64,000 nucleotides of DNA from Bryobacteraceae bacterium (GTDB taxonomy: Bacteria; Acidobacteriota; Terriglobia; Bryobacterales; Bryobacteraceae), in assembly GCA_041394945.1 (NCBI GenBank), contig JAWKHH010000004.1, positions 496,001-560,000 on the forward strand, given 5' to 3'. A model generated the notes under the pieces. The model did not search any database and was not told the origin of the DNA. It worked only from the letters and a program-made list of their open reading frames with translations. The number at the start of each line of letters is the position of its first letter. Within the stretch, counting starts at the first letter, position 1. Of the stretch, positions 1 through 8,651 are shown one piece after another. The translations under genes were made by a program, and so were the position numbers.

Positions 1-1212
1 GCCGGGCTCGACGCCTCCTATGCCAGACACTACGACGCCTACACGCGGATCTTCGCGCGCTGCGGGCTCGACGTGATCGTGGTGGAAGCGCACTCGGGCG
101 CGATGGGCGGTAGCCGGTCCCACGAGTTCATGGTGCGGTCCGAGGCGGGGGAAGATTTCGTGGTCACCACTGCCAGCGGGAGCTACGCGGCGAATCTCGA
201 GAAGGCCGTGTCCATCGCCGCGCCGCCGCCGAAACCGGACCCCGAGGGCGACCTCGAGCCCGGCGAGTTCCACACGCCGGGACAGAAGACGATCGCCGAA
301 ATCGCGGCATTCACCGGGCTGCCGCCGCAATCGCAGATGAAAAGCCTGGTGATGGTGGCCACGGCGGATGGGAAGGATACGCCGGCACTCGCGGTGGTGC
401 GGGGCGACCATACGCTCAGCGAAACGAAGCTCGCGGGTGTGCTGGGCGCGGCCGAGGTGCGTCCGGCGCATCCCGAGGAGATCCGCGAATGGTTCGGGGC
501 CGGCGCGGGTTCACTCGGTCCGGTTCGCGCGCCCATTCGCGTCCTGGCGGATTCCGCGCTCCAGGGGCGGCGGAACATGATCTGCGGTGCGAATCGCGAC
601 GACTACCATCTGCGTCACGTCACGCCGGGCGAGGACTTCACCTGCGAGTTTCACGATCTGCGGCAGGCCGCGGCAGGCGACACCTCGGCAGCCACCGGCG
701 AGCCGCTCTCGGTGGATAAAGCCATGGAGATCGGGCACATCTTCCAACTCGGCTACAAATACTCTGAGGCGTTCGGCCTCCGGGTGCTGGACGCGGCCGG
801 CAAGGAGGTGACGCCGATCATGGGGTCGTACGGCATCGGCATGGAACGGATCCTGTGCGCGGCGATCGAACAGCGGAACGACGCGGCAGGCATGATCCTG
901 CCGCGCGCCATCGCCCCGTTCGAAGCGGTAGTGACTCCGGTCAGCGCCGCCGAGCCCGCGCAGATGCAGGCGGCGGAGGCGATCTACGCGGCACTGCGCG
1001 AACGCGGCGTCGACGTGCTGCTCGACGATCGGGACGAACGGCCCGGCGTCAAATTCAAAGACGCGGACTTGATCGGTGTCCCGTGCCGTGTCACCTGCGG
1101 ACGCGGGCTCGCGCAGGGCAAGGTGGAGGTGACGGTCCGCGCCAGCGGCGAGAAGTTCGAGGCCGAAGTCGCTGAAGCGGCAGCGGCTGTGGAGCGCGTG
1201 CTTGGCGACTGA
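1..1212 (+). CDS. proS: Prolyl-tRNA synthetase, 5' end cut off by the window
   Basis: Class II prolyl-tRNA synthetase, which charges tRNA-Pro in the cytoplasm. The frame is open from base 1, so the N-terminal catalytic part lies outside the window. In order, the visible part has the end of the motif 2 region (GGSRSHEFMV), a YbaK-like editing insertion (from about FHTPGQKTIAE to the HPEEI segment), motif 3 (GSYGIGMERI) and the C-terminal anticodon-binding domain starting near APFEAVVTPVS. The editing insertion marks the bacterial long form, which hydrolyses Ala-tRNA-Pro. The usual bacterial GGSGSHEF is GGSRSHEF here. The 3' end overlaps the TTG start of the next gene by 11 bases, so the two are probably co-transcribed. 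Confidence 0.95.
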   Translation, partial: AGLDASYARHYDAYTRIFARCGLDVIVVEAHSGAMGGSRSHEFMVRSEAGEDFVVTTASGSYAANLEKAVSIAAPPPKPDPEGDLEPGEFHTPGQKTIAEIAAFTGLPPQSQMKSLVMVATADGKDTPALAVVRGDHTLSETKLAGVLGAAEVRPAHPEEIREWFGAGAGSLGPVRAPIRVLADSALQGRRNMICGANRDDYHLRHVTPGEDFTCEFHDLRQAAAGDTSAATGEPLSVDKAMEIGHIFQLGYKYSEAFGLRVLDAAGKEVTPIMGSYGIGMERILCAAIEQRNDAAGMILPRAIAPFEAVVTPVSAAEPAQMQAAEAIYAALRERGVDVLLDDRDERPGVKFKDADLIGVPCRVTCGRGLAQGKVEVTVRASGEKFEAEVAEAAAAVERVLGD

Positions 1213-2314
1213 ACCGAACTGGGCAGAGGTGCGGAAACAGTTCCCGGCCCTCGCCAACTGGACCTACCTCAACACGGCCACCTACGGTCAGACACCGGCC
1301 CGCGCCGTGGAGGCGATGGCCCGCCACCTTGCCCATCGCGACGAACTTGCCTGCTCCGACTTTCTTTCGTGGTTCGACGATGCCGATCGGCTTCGCGGCG
1401 CCATCGGCCGGCTCATCGGGTGCCGCGCCGAAGACGTGGCGTTCCTGGCCACCGCTGCCCAGGCGCTCTCGCTGCTCATCGGCGGCATCGACTGGGTTCC
1501 AGGTGACCGCGTTCTCACCGCGCGCGACGAATTCCCGAACAACGTGTACTATCCGGCGCTGCTTGCCGGGCGCGGCGTGGAGTTTGTGGAGGTCCCGGCC
1601 TGCGAATTGATCGATGCCATCGACGAGCGCACGCGCCTCGTCGCCGTGAGCACCGTGAGCTACGTTACCGGGCGGCGCCCGGATTGCGAAGCGCTCGCTC
1701 GCCGCGTGGAGAAAAGCCGCGCCCTCCTCTACGTGGACGGCACGCAAAGCGTCGGCGCGCTGCGCATGGACGCGGCCAGGCTCCGCCCGGCCATGATGGC
1801 CGTGGATGCGTACAAGTGGATGCTTACGCCGAACGGCGCCGGCTTCGTCTATGTGGATCCGGACGTCCGCCGGTGGCTCCAGCCGAACGTCGTCGGTTGG
1901 CGTAGCCATCGCGACTGGCGCTCTGTGGACAACTTGCACCACGGAGCGCCGGATTTCCCCGATGCGGCGGAGAAGTACGAGGGCGGAATGTTGCCGTTTC
2001 CCGCGCTATACGCGCTGGAGGCTGCTGTGGAGATGATGCTCGAGCTGGGCCCGGAGGCGATCGAGAGGCGCGTCCTCGCCCTGGCCTCCGAGTGCCAGTC
2101 GAGGCTCGAATCGCTCGGGGCGGAAGTGGCGGCTCCCGGGTCGCCGGTGATCTCGGCGCGTTGGGCGGGCCGGGATTCACCTGCTTTGGCTCGCGCGCTG
2201 CGGGAGCAGCGGGTGCTCGCGTCGGCGCGGCACGGGTGGCTGCGGCTCTCCACTCACTTCTACAACAACGAAGAGGACCTCGATCGGCTCGAGATCCTCC
2301 TGCGCCGTCTCTGA
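1202..2314 (+). CDS. PLP-dependent aminotransferase class V (cysteine desulfurase/epimerase-like)
   Basis: A 370-residue fold-type I PLP enzyme. The cofactor lysine is K205 in AYKWMLTP, and D179 and Q182 in YVDGTQSVGAL would hold the pyridine ring. The length and the motif resemble isopenicillin-N epimerase-like and cysteine desulfurase-like members of class V. No cysteine-bearing loop typical of IscS or SufS is obvious, so the substrate is unknown. The start is TTG inside the end of proS. No later start keeps the N-terminal FPALANWTYLNTA segment that is conserved in the family. Translation is probably coupled to proS. Confidence 0.85.
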   Translation: MATEPNWAEVRKQFPALANWTYLNTATYGQTPARAVEAMARHLAHRDELACSDFLSWFDDADRLRGAIGRLIGCRAEDVAFLATAAQALSLLIGGIDWVPGDRVLTARDEFPNNVYYPALLAGRGVEFVEVPACELIDAIDERTRLVAVSTVSYVTGRRPDCEALARRVEKSRALLYVDGTQSVGALRMDAARLRPAMMAVDAYKWMLTPNGAGFVYVDPDVRRWLQPNVVGWRSHRDWRSVDNLHHGAPDFPDAAEKYEGGMLPFPALYALEAAVEMMLELGPEAIERRVLALASECQSRLESLGAEVAAPGSPVISARWAGRDSPALARALREQRVLASARHGWLRLSTHFYNNEEDLDRLEILLRRL

Positions 2315-2332
2315 TAGCCTGCGATTTTCGCC

Positions 2333-2350
2333 GGCGCCGCCAGCGGCGCC
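2333..2350. terminator. GC hairpin between convergent genes
   Basis: GGCGCCG and CGGCGCC form a perfect 7-bp stem around the loop CCAG. It lies between the end of the aminotransferase gene and the end of the converging VOC gene. There is no U-tract on either strand, so any termination would be weak or factor-assisted. Confidence 0.4.
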
Positions 2351-2405
2351 GTACTCGATGGAATCTCTATGAGTTCCAGTACCGCTGCCCTCCTCCGCGG
2401 TCCGC

Positions 2406-2807
2406 TCAAGCGGGGCCGATCCCGCCGCGCCCAGCCGAAAAGTAGGTGACGAACTCCACCGTGTGGCCATCGGGATCCTGGCAGAAGACCTGCGCGAAGC
2501 CCAGCGCGTCGTTGCTCCCGCGCTGATAGGCCACGCCGGCCTCGTCCAGGCGCGCGCGGACCGCGGCCAAGTCAGCCACTTCAAGCGCCATGTGATCGGA
2601 GCGGCTGATCCGCCCGGCGGCTCCGCGCCGTTCCACGTTCTGCTCGATCAGGTGAAGCTGGCGGTCGCCGATGGCGTACCAGGCGCCTGCGAAGTCGAAG
2701 GCGGGCCTTTCGATCTCGGGAAGGCCGATCACCTCGCCGAAGAAGCGCCGCGAAGCGGCGAGATCGGCCACTGCGTAGGAGACGTGGTGGAGACGCAAAA
2801 TCTTCAT
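2406..2807 (-). CDS. VOC-family (glyoxalase/dioxygenase fold) protein
   Basis: A 133-residue single-domain member of the vicinal oxygen chelate superfamily. It shows two beta-alpha-beta-beta-beta modules: LHHVSYAVADL with ASRRFFGEVIGL, then DHMALEVADLAAVRARL with VFCQDPDGHTVEFVTYF. Candidate metal ligands are a histidine in the LHHVSY segment, the histidine of QLHLIE, the histidine of DHMALE and the glutamate of HTVEFV. Such proteins include glyoxalase I, fosfomycin or bleomycin resistance proteins and ring-cleaving dioxygenases. The sequence does not decide which. It is a single gene facing the aminotransferase. Confidence 0.85.
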   Translation of the reverse strand: MKILRLHHVSYAVADLAASRRFFGEVIGLPEIERPAFDFAGAWYAIGDRQLHLIEQNVERRGAAGRISRSDHMALEVADLAAVRARLDEAGVAYQRGSNDALGFAQVFCQDPDGHTVEFVTYFSAGRGGIGPA

Positions 2808-3009
2808 GGTCTGGATGTAAGTTTTTCATGCTCGCGGGCTGGTTTGCAAAGAATTTGTAAAGGCCGCCGGTTTCTGAATCCAAATTGCGAAATACCTCGT
2901 CTGTTCTCCGTGAGACCGGTTGAAAGAGGAAATCGCGGAACCCGGTGAGCTGAAGCGATTCCGATTTACGCGTACATATGACGTCCGGTCCACAGACGGG
3001 AGAACAACA

Positions 3010-3402
3010 ATGACGAAACGGCAACCAACCGACGAAATGACGGCCATCCTGAACCGCAGGAGGCTCCTCGAAGAGAAGCTCGACGAACTGACGAGCACGC
3101 TGGTAAAGCGCGACGAACTGGCGGTGGAAATCCTGCCCGACGCGCTCGATCAGGTGCAGTCCAACACCGCTCGGGAGCTGAGCAGCCGGCGGCTGGACAC
3201 GCAGGCGCGGCTGATCCGCGAACTACGGCGGGCCATCGAGCGGATGGAGCAGGGCGTCTACGGCATTTGCGAGGAGTGCGAGGATCCCATTTCCCCGCGC
3301 CGCCTGGATGCGATGCCATTCGCGCGGCTGTGCATCCGCTGCCAGGAGCAGGCCGAATCGCACTCCCACGACGACGAGGACGTGCTCGAAGAAGCCGCCT
3401 GA
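3010..3402 (+). CDS. DksA/TraR-type C4 zinc-finger protein
   Basis: A 130-residue protein with a long helical N-terminal part and a C-terminal C4 zinc finger: C87 and C90 (CEEC), then C108 and C111 (CIRC). This is the DksA/TraR layout, in which the coiled coil enters the RNA polymerase secondary channel. The tip acidic pair of true DksA was not identified, so it may instead be one of the general stress or sporulation-like relatives. The chosen ATG is preceded by GGGAG about 8 nt upstream. A longer in-frame start at 2920 would add 30 residues without family character. It stands alone, 200 bp downstream of the divergent VOC gene. Confidence 0.85.
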   Translation: MTKRQPTDEMTAILNRRRLLEEKLDELTSTLVKRDELAVEILPDALDQVQSNTARELSSRRLDTQARLIRELRRAIERMEQGVYGICEECEDPISPRRLDAMPFARLCIRCQEQAESHSHDDEDVLEEAA

Positions 3403-3457
3403 ACGGCGGCGGAACCGTTCCCCTCCGAGCGCCGTCCAACGGGCAGAGCTAAAATCG

Positions 3458-4927
3458 ATGCGCGCAAGAACATTCCATTCGGTAGCCGGGCCGGCGGCAG
3501 TCCTCCTTCTCCTCCACTGCATTACCGCCGGCCCGGCGCGGGGGGAGGATCCTCCCAAGCCGGAATCCGGCTCCGCGCCGGCGGCGCCGGCCGCGCCGGA
3601 ATCGGATGTGGTGTTCCGCAGCGACGTTTCGCTGGTGCGCGTGGACGTACAGGTGCTCGACCGCGGCAATCGCGCCGTGGCGGGTCTCGATGCCGAGGAC
3701 TTCATTCTCGAAGAAGAAGGACGCCCACGGGAGATCCGCAACTTCGTCCGTGAGGACATGCCCGTGGATGTGCTGTTTTTGCTCGATGTGAGCGGCAGCA
3801 TGCGGATGAATATCGAGCGCGTGGCGACGGCGTCCCACCGGGCGTTTCAGGTGCTCGGCCCGAATGATCGCGTCGCCGTGATGGTGTTTGACCGGATGAC
3901 CCGCGTGCGCTCCGGGTTCCGGCCGCAGCGGGAAGGCCCACGCGAGCTGGACGACGTCATCCGCCAGGAATCCTTCAACGGCGGCACCGACATCCTGCGC
4001 GCCTTGCTGGACGCCACCCGGTACATGGAGCGAAGCGCCCGCCGCGAAGCGCGCCGCGCAATCATTATCGTCACCGATGACCAGACCGAGTTCGACCGCG
4101 ACGATCGCCGTGTGGGCCGCGCGCTCACGCAGTCCGATACCGTCTTGTTCGCGCTACTGGCGCCGAACGTAATGGGGCCCGGCCGGGGCCGCGGCGGAAA
4201 CTATCCAACCTCGCGGCGCGGGCGCTACCCGGGAGGCGGTTGGCCCGGTGGAGGCGGCGGCTGGCCGGGTACAGGCGGCGGTTGGCCGATCCCGTGGCCC
4301 GGCGGCGGCGGAGGCGGCGGCAACTATCCCGTTCCGACAGGCCGTGGCGGCGGCACCCAGTCCGGCGGCAGCCCCGAGATCGCCCGGGAATCCGGCGGCG
4401 ACAGCTTCCCGGTGGATAGCGCCACATCACTCGAAACCACGCTCGAGAGGCTGCGGCAGCGGTATGCGCTGCACTTCGTGGTGCCGGATGGCGTGAAGCA
4501 GGGCGAAGAACGGTCGATTGACGTCCGGTTGGCGGCGTCTGCGTCGCGGCGCTATCCGGGCGCGGAGTTGCGCTACCGGCGGGTGTATCTGGCGCCGGCC
4601 ACCACCGATGCCACGCCTGCTGAGATTTCCGAGGATCGTAGCGTTTCCAAGGCCGAGGATCAGTCCGGCGGCTGGCGCCGGGCTGAAAAGCGTCCCGGCG
4701 ACGAGGCCGACCACGACAGCGAGCCAAAGTTCAGCCGGCGTCCGCCGGTGAACGAAACCAGCGGACCGCGCGGGCCGATGACCGGCGACGATCCGGCCTC
4801 GATCCGGAACTCCGGCCCCGCGTCCGATGGCGCTTGGACGCCGATCGAGCAGAAGCAATCCGGCGGCTGGCGGACGGCAACTCCAGAAGAGGTGGACAAG
4901 GCGGGCAGGAACAAGTCCGACCAGTAA
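3458..4927 (+). CDS. Secreted VWFA-related protein with a glycine-rich insert
   Basis: A 489-residue protein starting with a signal peptide (hydrophobic AAVLLLLHCITAG, cleavage near ARG-ED). A conserved DVQVLDRGNRAVAGLDAEDF segment leads into a von Willebrand A domain whose MIDAS motif is D110-V-S112-G-S114. This matches the VWFA-related acidobacterial family (TIGR03436-like), which binds a divalent metal and probably a protein ligand outside the cell membrane. An unusual glycine/proline/tryptophan-rich stretch lies at about 4165-4370, inside the usual VWA fold. The C-terminal 120 residues are charged and look disordered. The start is the only ATG that gives a signal peptide. Confidence 0.85.
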   Translation: MRARTFHSVAGPAAVLLLLHCITAGPARGEDPPKPESGSAPAAPAAPESDVVFRSDVSLVRVDVQVLDRGNRAVAGLDAEDFILEEEGRPREIRNFVREDMPVDVLFLLDVSGSMRMNIERVATASHRAFQVLGPNDRVAVMVFDRMTRVRSGFRPQREGPRELDDVIRQESFNGGTDILRALLDATRYMERSARREARRAIIIVTDDQTEFDRDDRRVGRALTQSDTVLFALLAPNVMGPGRGRGGNYPTSRRGRYPGGGWPGGGGGWPGTGGGWPIPWPGGGGGGGNYPVPTGRGGGTQSGGSPEIARESGGDSFPVDSATSLETTLERLRQRYALHFVVPDGVKQGEERSIDVRLAASASRRYPGAELRYRRVYLAPATTDATPAEISEDRSVSKAEDQSGGWRRAEKRPGDEADHDSEPKFSRRPPVNETSGPRGPMTGDDPASIRNSGPASDGAWTPIEQKQSGGWRTATPEEVDKAGRNKSDQ

Positions 4928-4980
4928 CCGCGACCTTGCTGTGGTGAAATGGTGACATTGGCAAGGAGCGGCTGTATTCG

Positions 4981-5589
4981 ATGTCTTCTCTTTTCGCGGC
5001 CCTGGGATCGAATCCCTATCTTTTCCTGATCGAGCAGAAGATCCGTGAACGGTCCTACGGGCCGGCGGACGCTTGGGCGCTGATCAAGTACTCGGATCTC
5101 ACGCGGCTACAGACGAACGCCCACCCGGGGCCGCACGTGCTGAGCACCGCGCCGTTCCGGGAAGAGGACTTCCACCTCGAAGGCACCTCCTACGCGAACC
5201 GCACCGTCCACTCCATGTTCCGGAGCGAGCAGGCGGCGTCGGAAACGATCGCCAGTGCGCTGAACACCGAGGCCGGCGCCGAGGCTATCCGGCGGCTTCG
5301 CATGCTGTCGCTCGGCCGGCGGGCGGTGCTCTACTCGCGGACCGCCGCCGGGTCCGGCCCGGGGGTGCTCCGAACGGCGAACCCGCGCGGGGTGTGGATG
5401 CTCGAAGGGCCGGTGGACTTCGTCACGCTTGTGCTCGATCACCACGGTGACGGGCAGCTCGTGCTGCAGACGGCGTACCCGAACCTGACATTCGCCGGCA
5501 GCCAGACCCTGACGCCGCCCGCCGGTGCGGACATGCTCGAGATGCCGCGGAATACCGTGTCCATGTTCTGGGGCGCGCGTCCGAACTAG
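4981..5589 (+). CDS. Unknown 202-residue protein with weak similarity to CdiA-CT RNase A-type toxins
   Basis: No family is certain. Three spots resemble the bacterial CdiA-CT RNase A domain. They are a serine/phenylalanine segment followed by a helix (SMFRSEQAASETIASAL, residues 78-94), a strand near residues 114-122, and the ending LVLQTAYP (160-167), which recalls the closing VLTAYP of that domain. H49 or H52 could be a catalytic base. There is no signal peptide and no long delivery domain. AAGGAG precedes the ATG. The stop codon touches the ATG of a small membrane protein, an arrangement typical of effector-immunity pairs. The function is inferred only. Confidence 0.45.
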   Translation: MSSLFAALGSNPYLFLIEQKIRERSYGPADAWALIKYSDLTRLQTNAHPGPHVLSTAPFREEDFHLEGTSYANRTVHSMFRSEQAASETIASALNTEAGAEAIRRLRMLSLGRRAVLYSRTAAGSGPGVLRTANPRGVWMLEGPVDFVTLVLDHHGDGQLVLQTAYPNLTFAGSQTLTPPAGADMLEMPRNTVSMFWGARPN

Positions 5590-5976
5590 ATGAAAGCGTG
5601 TGGCTGCCTGCTGCTCGGCGGATTGCTGCTCCTCGGGATCGCCATGGTGATGTGCGGTGACAAGTGTTTCCAGACCGTCGCCAGCGCCGCCAGTCCCTCG
5701 GGGACGCTGGTCGCCGAGGCCGTAGTCAGCGGCTTCTGCGGCGGCGCCACCGTCGGCTATCACACGGCGGTGAAGATCCGCCGGGACGTCCGGTGGTGGT
5801 TTGACGCGTCCCGGCATGTGTTTGCTGCGAGAGGTTCGTTCACGCCGAAGCTCCGATGGACCGGCCCCAGGCGGTTGGAGATCGCCTATGCGGGGATCGT
5901 TCATGCGGACATCCCTTCGACCGTTCGCAAGGAAACCAGATGGTCCGATGTCGAAATCGTCTACCGGACCGAGTAG
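5590..5976 (+). CDS. Small N-terminally anchored protein (possible partner of 4981)
   Basis: A 128-residue protein with one N-terminal hydrophobic segment (residues about 7-21) and a short soluble domain. The stretch SPSGTLVAEAVVSGFCGGATVGYHTAVKI resembles a widespread class of small envelope proteins in which SPDGK is followed by a CGAT segment. No lipobox is seen (VMC is not a good one), so a membrane anchor is more likely than a lipoprotein. Its ATG directly follows the upstream TAG and has no Shine-Dalgarno of its own, so translation is probably coupled to the upstream gene. An immunity role is a guess from position. Confidence 0.6.
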   Translation: MKACGCLLLGGLLLLGIAMVMCGDKCFQTVASAASPSGTLVAEAVVSGFCGGATVGYHTAVKIRRDVRWWFDASRHVFAARGSFTPKLRWTGPRRLEIAYAGIVHADIPSTVRKETRWSDVEIVYRTE

Positions 5977-6000
5977 GACCCGACCGCCCACCCCGGCCCG

Positions 6001-8325
6001 CTACCACGCAAAGCGCAGACCGCCCACCGCCCAAGCTTTGGGCGTCCGGTACGCGTCCTCGTAGTAAGTCCGGTTGAACACGTTCTCCACCCGCGTGAAC
6101 ACCACCAGCCGCGCGCGCTCGCCGAGCGGCCGCGTGTAGTTCACGACGACGTCCGCCTTCTTCGGCCCGGAGAACAGGAACGGACGCGCCCCGCCGGAGA
6201 ACATCTGCCACCAGTAGCTCGACGCGCCGAAGAAATCGAACGTCACATCCACGGAGCGCCACAGCCGCTGCGTCACCATCGCCGACACCGTGTGGGGGGA
6301 GACGCGAATGCTCCGGACCGATCCGCCAAGCAGCGCCGACGTGCGCTCGTCGGCGTTGGTGTAGGTGTAGGCGCCCTGCGCGTAGAGCGATCGCGTGATC
6401 TGCGCTCGCGTGCTCAGTTCCACGCCGCGGGCAAGCCCGCCTCCGGTGTTGCGATAGCCCGAAAACCGCCCATACGGATCCGTGGCTGGATTGATGATGC
6501 CGCTGAAGTCGAATCCGATCACCTGCTGCAGCCGCGTGTAGAACCACGTGCCGGACACCTGCACGCGCGAGTTGAGGAAGTACTGGTCGAAACCGGCGTC
6601 GAAGGCGATAGAGCGTTCCGGCGCGATCCGCGGGTCGCCGTATGCGCTGAAGGAGCCGGCGAAAAATGAATAGCCATAGCGCTCATAGAGCGCCGGGGAA
6701 CGATACGAGTTGCCCACGTGGGCGCGAAACTTGGCGCCTGCCGACGGCGCGAAGTAGGAGACCGCCGCGTCGCCGGTGAGAGCGTTCGGCGGAGACGGCA
6801 GCGCCACGCCGGCATACTCCGGATTACCGCCCGTGAAGGCCGGCCGCGAAAGGCTGAAGTTCTGGAACCGCCCGGAGAGGGACAGCTGGAGGCGATCGCC
6901 GGCCATGCGCCACTGGTCCTGCGCGAACAGCGCGTGGCTGCGCTGCGCCGCCGTGACGCGGGCGTTGGTCTGCGGATCCCGCGACAGGTTGTCGTAGTGC
7001 TCGCGTTCGAACTCCCATCCGGCGGAAACGAAGTGGCGGCGGGAGAGCGTCAGGTCCGTGCGCGCCTGCGCGGTGTCGATACGGCCGTCGAACCGGTTGG
7101 AATTGTTCGCTTCCGGTTGAAAGCCTACGCCGCCGGGGCCGTCGCGATTGTCGCGCCGCGTGGTCACGCCCTGATACTGGGCGCGAAACGCCGCCGCCGG
7201 CGTCCATTGGTGCGACACGGTCAACAGCGCCGAAAGGAAGCTCGAGTAGCGGTTGTAGTCCGGGTCGTCCGGCGCGGTGAAGAACGTGCGGCCTTCGACG
7301 GCGGGAACCGGCAGCGTCGAGGGGAGCGCGGAAACGGGAGCGGCCGAGGGCGTTCCATTGAGCGCCAGGTAGGTATCGTTGGCGAAAAGCCGCGCCCCGA
7401 TCCGCGTCCTCGGCGTCAGCACGTACTGCGCGAAGCCTTGCGCGGACCAGTTGCGTGTCGGATCGTTGGCGTCAATGCCGGAGGTCACGTTCAGGTGGGA
7501 GACAGCGCCGCTGAGCCGCAGCCGGTCGTCGAGCAGTCCGCCCCCGGCGCGCGCCACCCCGCGGAACAGCCCGAGCCCGCCGCCCTCTCCCGAAACCTCT
7601 CCGTGGAACGGACCGGAACCGTCCGCCGTCACCATGTTCACCACGCCGCCGATGGCGTGCGTGCCGTAGAGGGACGAGCCCGAGCCGCGCAACACTTCGA
7701 TGCGCTCTGTGCCGAGCAGGAGGAAGTCGCCGAAGAAGCCGGCGCCGTCTGCTTGCGGTGCGGAGACGTCGCGGAAGCGAAAGCCGTCAATCAGCAACGA
7801 GGTATCGAACGCGCGCAGGCCGCGCGAGTGGATGCGGGCGAGCGCGCCCGGTCCGCCGAGCTGCATCACGCGGATGCCGGGTGTGAGACGAAGCGCCTCG
7901 ACAAGCGAGTACTCGGCGCGTGCGTCGATCTCGTGCTTGTCAATCAGGTCGAACGCCTTGCTGATCTCGGCGGGGGATTGCGCGGTGGAGGCGGCTGTGA
8001 CGGATAGCTCGGTGGATAGGCGGGCGAGCGAGAGCGTCAGATCGAGTTCCCGGTCTCCGCGGAGTTCCACAGGTTGAGCGGCCGAACTCGCGAAGTCCGG
8101 CGCATCGGCCACGGCGAGGTACGCCGTCTCAGCCAGATTGGCGATCAGGTAGGCTCCCGTGCCGTCGCACATGGCGGATTGCGCAAAGCCACCGTCGCGG
8201 CTCCGAAGGTGGACCACCGCGCCGGGCACGCCGGCGCCGTCCGGGTCCAGAACGCGGCCGCGCAAAGTAGCGGCGTCCAGGGAGAAAACAATCAGGGGGA
8301 GAACGAAGGCGAGTCGAAACGCCAT
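6001..8325 (-). CDS. btuB: TonB-dependent receptor, probably for cobalamin or a related corrinoid
   Basis: A 774-residue outer-membrane receptor. After the signal peptide comes a carboxypeptidase-regulatory-like domain (ATLRGRVLDPDGAGVPGA), then a plug domain (TPGIRVMQLGGPGALARIHSRG and LIDGFRFRD) and a 22-strand-type barrel ending in the aromatic GLRFAW. A cobalamin riboswitch on the same strand directly upstream indicates corrinoid uptake and repression when B12 is plentiful. AGAGGTG precedes the ATG. The acidobacterial N-terminal extension is not present in Escherichia coli BtuB. No BtuCDF transport genes are in the window. Confidence 0.85.
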   Translation of the reverse strand: MAFRLAFVLPLIVFSLDAATLRGRVLDPDGAGVPGAVVHLRSRDGGFAQSAMCDGTGAYLIANLAETAYLAVADAPDFASSAAQPVELRGDRELDLTLSLARLSTELSVTAASTAQSPAEISKAFDLIDKHEIDARAEYSLVEALRLTPGIRVMQLGGPGALARIHSRGLRAFDTSLLIDGFRFRDVSAPQADGAGFFGDFLLLGTERIEVLRGSGSSLYGTHAIGGVVNMVTADGSGPFHGEVSGEGGGLGLFRGVARAGGGLLDDRLRLSGAVSHLNVTSGIDANDPTRNWSAQGFAQYVLTPRTRIGARLFANDTYLALNGTPSAAPVSALPSTLPVPAVEGRTFFTAPDDPDYNRYSSFLSALLTVSHQWTPAAAFRAQYQGVTTRRDNRDGPGGVGFQPEANNSNRFDGRIDTAQARTDLTLSRRHFVSAGWEFEREHYDNLSRDPQTNARVTAAQRSHALFAQDQWRMAGDRLQLSLSGRFQNFSLSRPAFTGGNPEYAGVALPSPPNALTGDAAVSYFAPSAGAKFRAHVGNSYRSPALYERYGYSFFAGSFSAYGDPRIAPERSIAFDAGFDQYFLNSRVQVSGTWFYTRLQQVIGFDFSGIINPATDPYGRFSGYRNTGGGLARGVELSTRAQITRSLYAQGAYTYTNADERTSALLGGSVRSIRVSPHTVSAMVTQRLWRSVDVTFDFFGASSYWWQMFSGGARPFLFSGPKKADVVVNYTRPLGERARLVVFTRVENVFNRTYYEDAYRTPKAWAVGGLRFAW

Positions 8326-8384
8326 CCTGCACCTCTTTCCGAGAAGGTTATGGATTTCCGCGCGCCCGATGCCGGGGCGGGGCG

Positions 8385-8580
8385 TATCGGCAGGTCTTCG
8401 GACTCGCGGGCATCAAACCGGCCTACTCACCCGGCTTCCCGGCCGCCTTGCTTGGCGCCAGTGCCTGATTGGGCTTTCGTTCCCGCTTACCGCTGCTGGA
8501 CAGTCCCGGATTCTCACCGGGTTCCCTTGCGCGAAGTGGCGCAGCCACTCCGTTACCGACAGCGCGCCTAGGATAGCATA
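8385..8580 (-). ncRNA. Cobalamin riboswitch
   Basis: Read on the minus strand, the leader contains AAGGGAACCCGGTGAGAATC, then GGGACTGTCCAGCAGCGGTAAG, and ends with GAGTCCGAAGACCTGCC at 8389. These match the conserved core of the cobalamin riboswitch: the GGTGcGAAtCC element, the CtGtCCC...GGTAAG element, and the 3' terminal aGTCaGGAgACCtGCC. The 3' end lies about 60 nt before the ATG of the TonB receptor. The 5' boundary is approximate. Confidence 0.93.
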
Positions 8581-8583
8581 GGA

Positions 8584-8636
8584 GTGCACAAGGCTGGCGC
8601 GGCATGAACTCAGGTCGCGCTGAGTTCCTTGTGCAC
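8584..8636. repeat. Nested inverted repeat between divergent transcription units
   Basis: GTGCACAAGG (8584-8593) pairs perfectly with CCTTGTGCAC (8627-8636). Inside it AACTCAG (8607-8613) pairs with CTGAGTT (8620-8626) around GTCGCG. The element lies between the riboswitch and the sugar isomerase-like gene and is followed by TTTT. It could be an operator for divergent promoters or a structured leader or attenuator. Confidence 0.6.
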
Positions 8637-8651
8637 AGTTTTGGAGTCACG

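Noticed and set aside
5590..5976. Lipoprotein call for the small membrane protein
   Set aside because: The residues before the cysteine near position 22 (MVM) do not fit a lipobox; a membrane anchor is a better reading.
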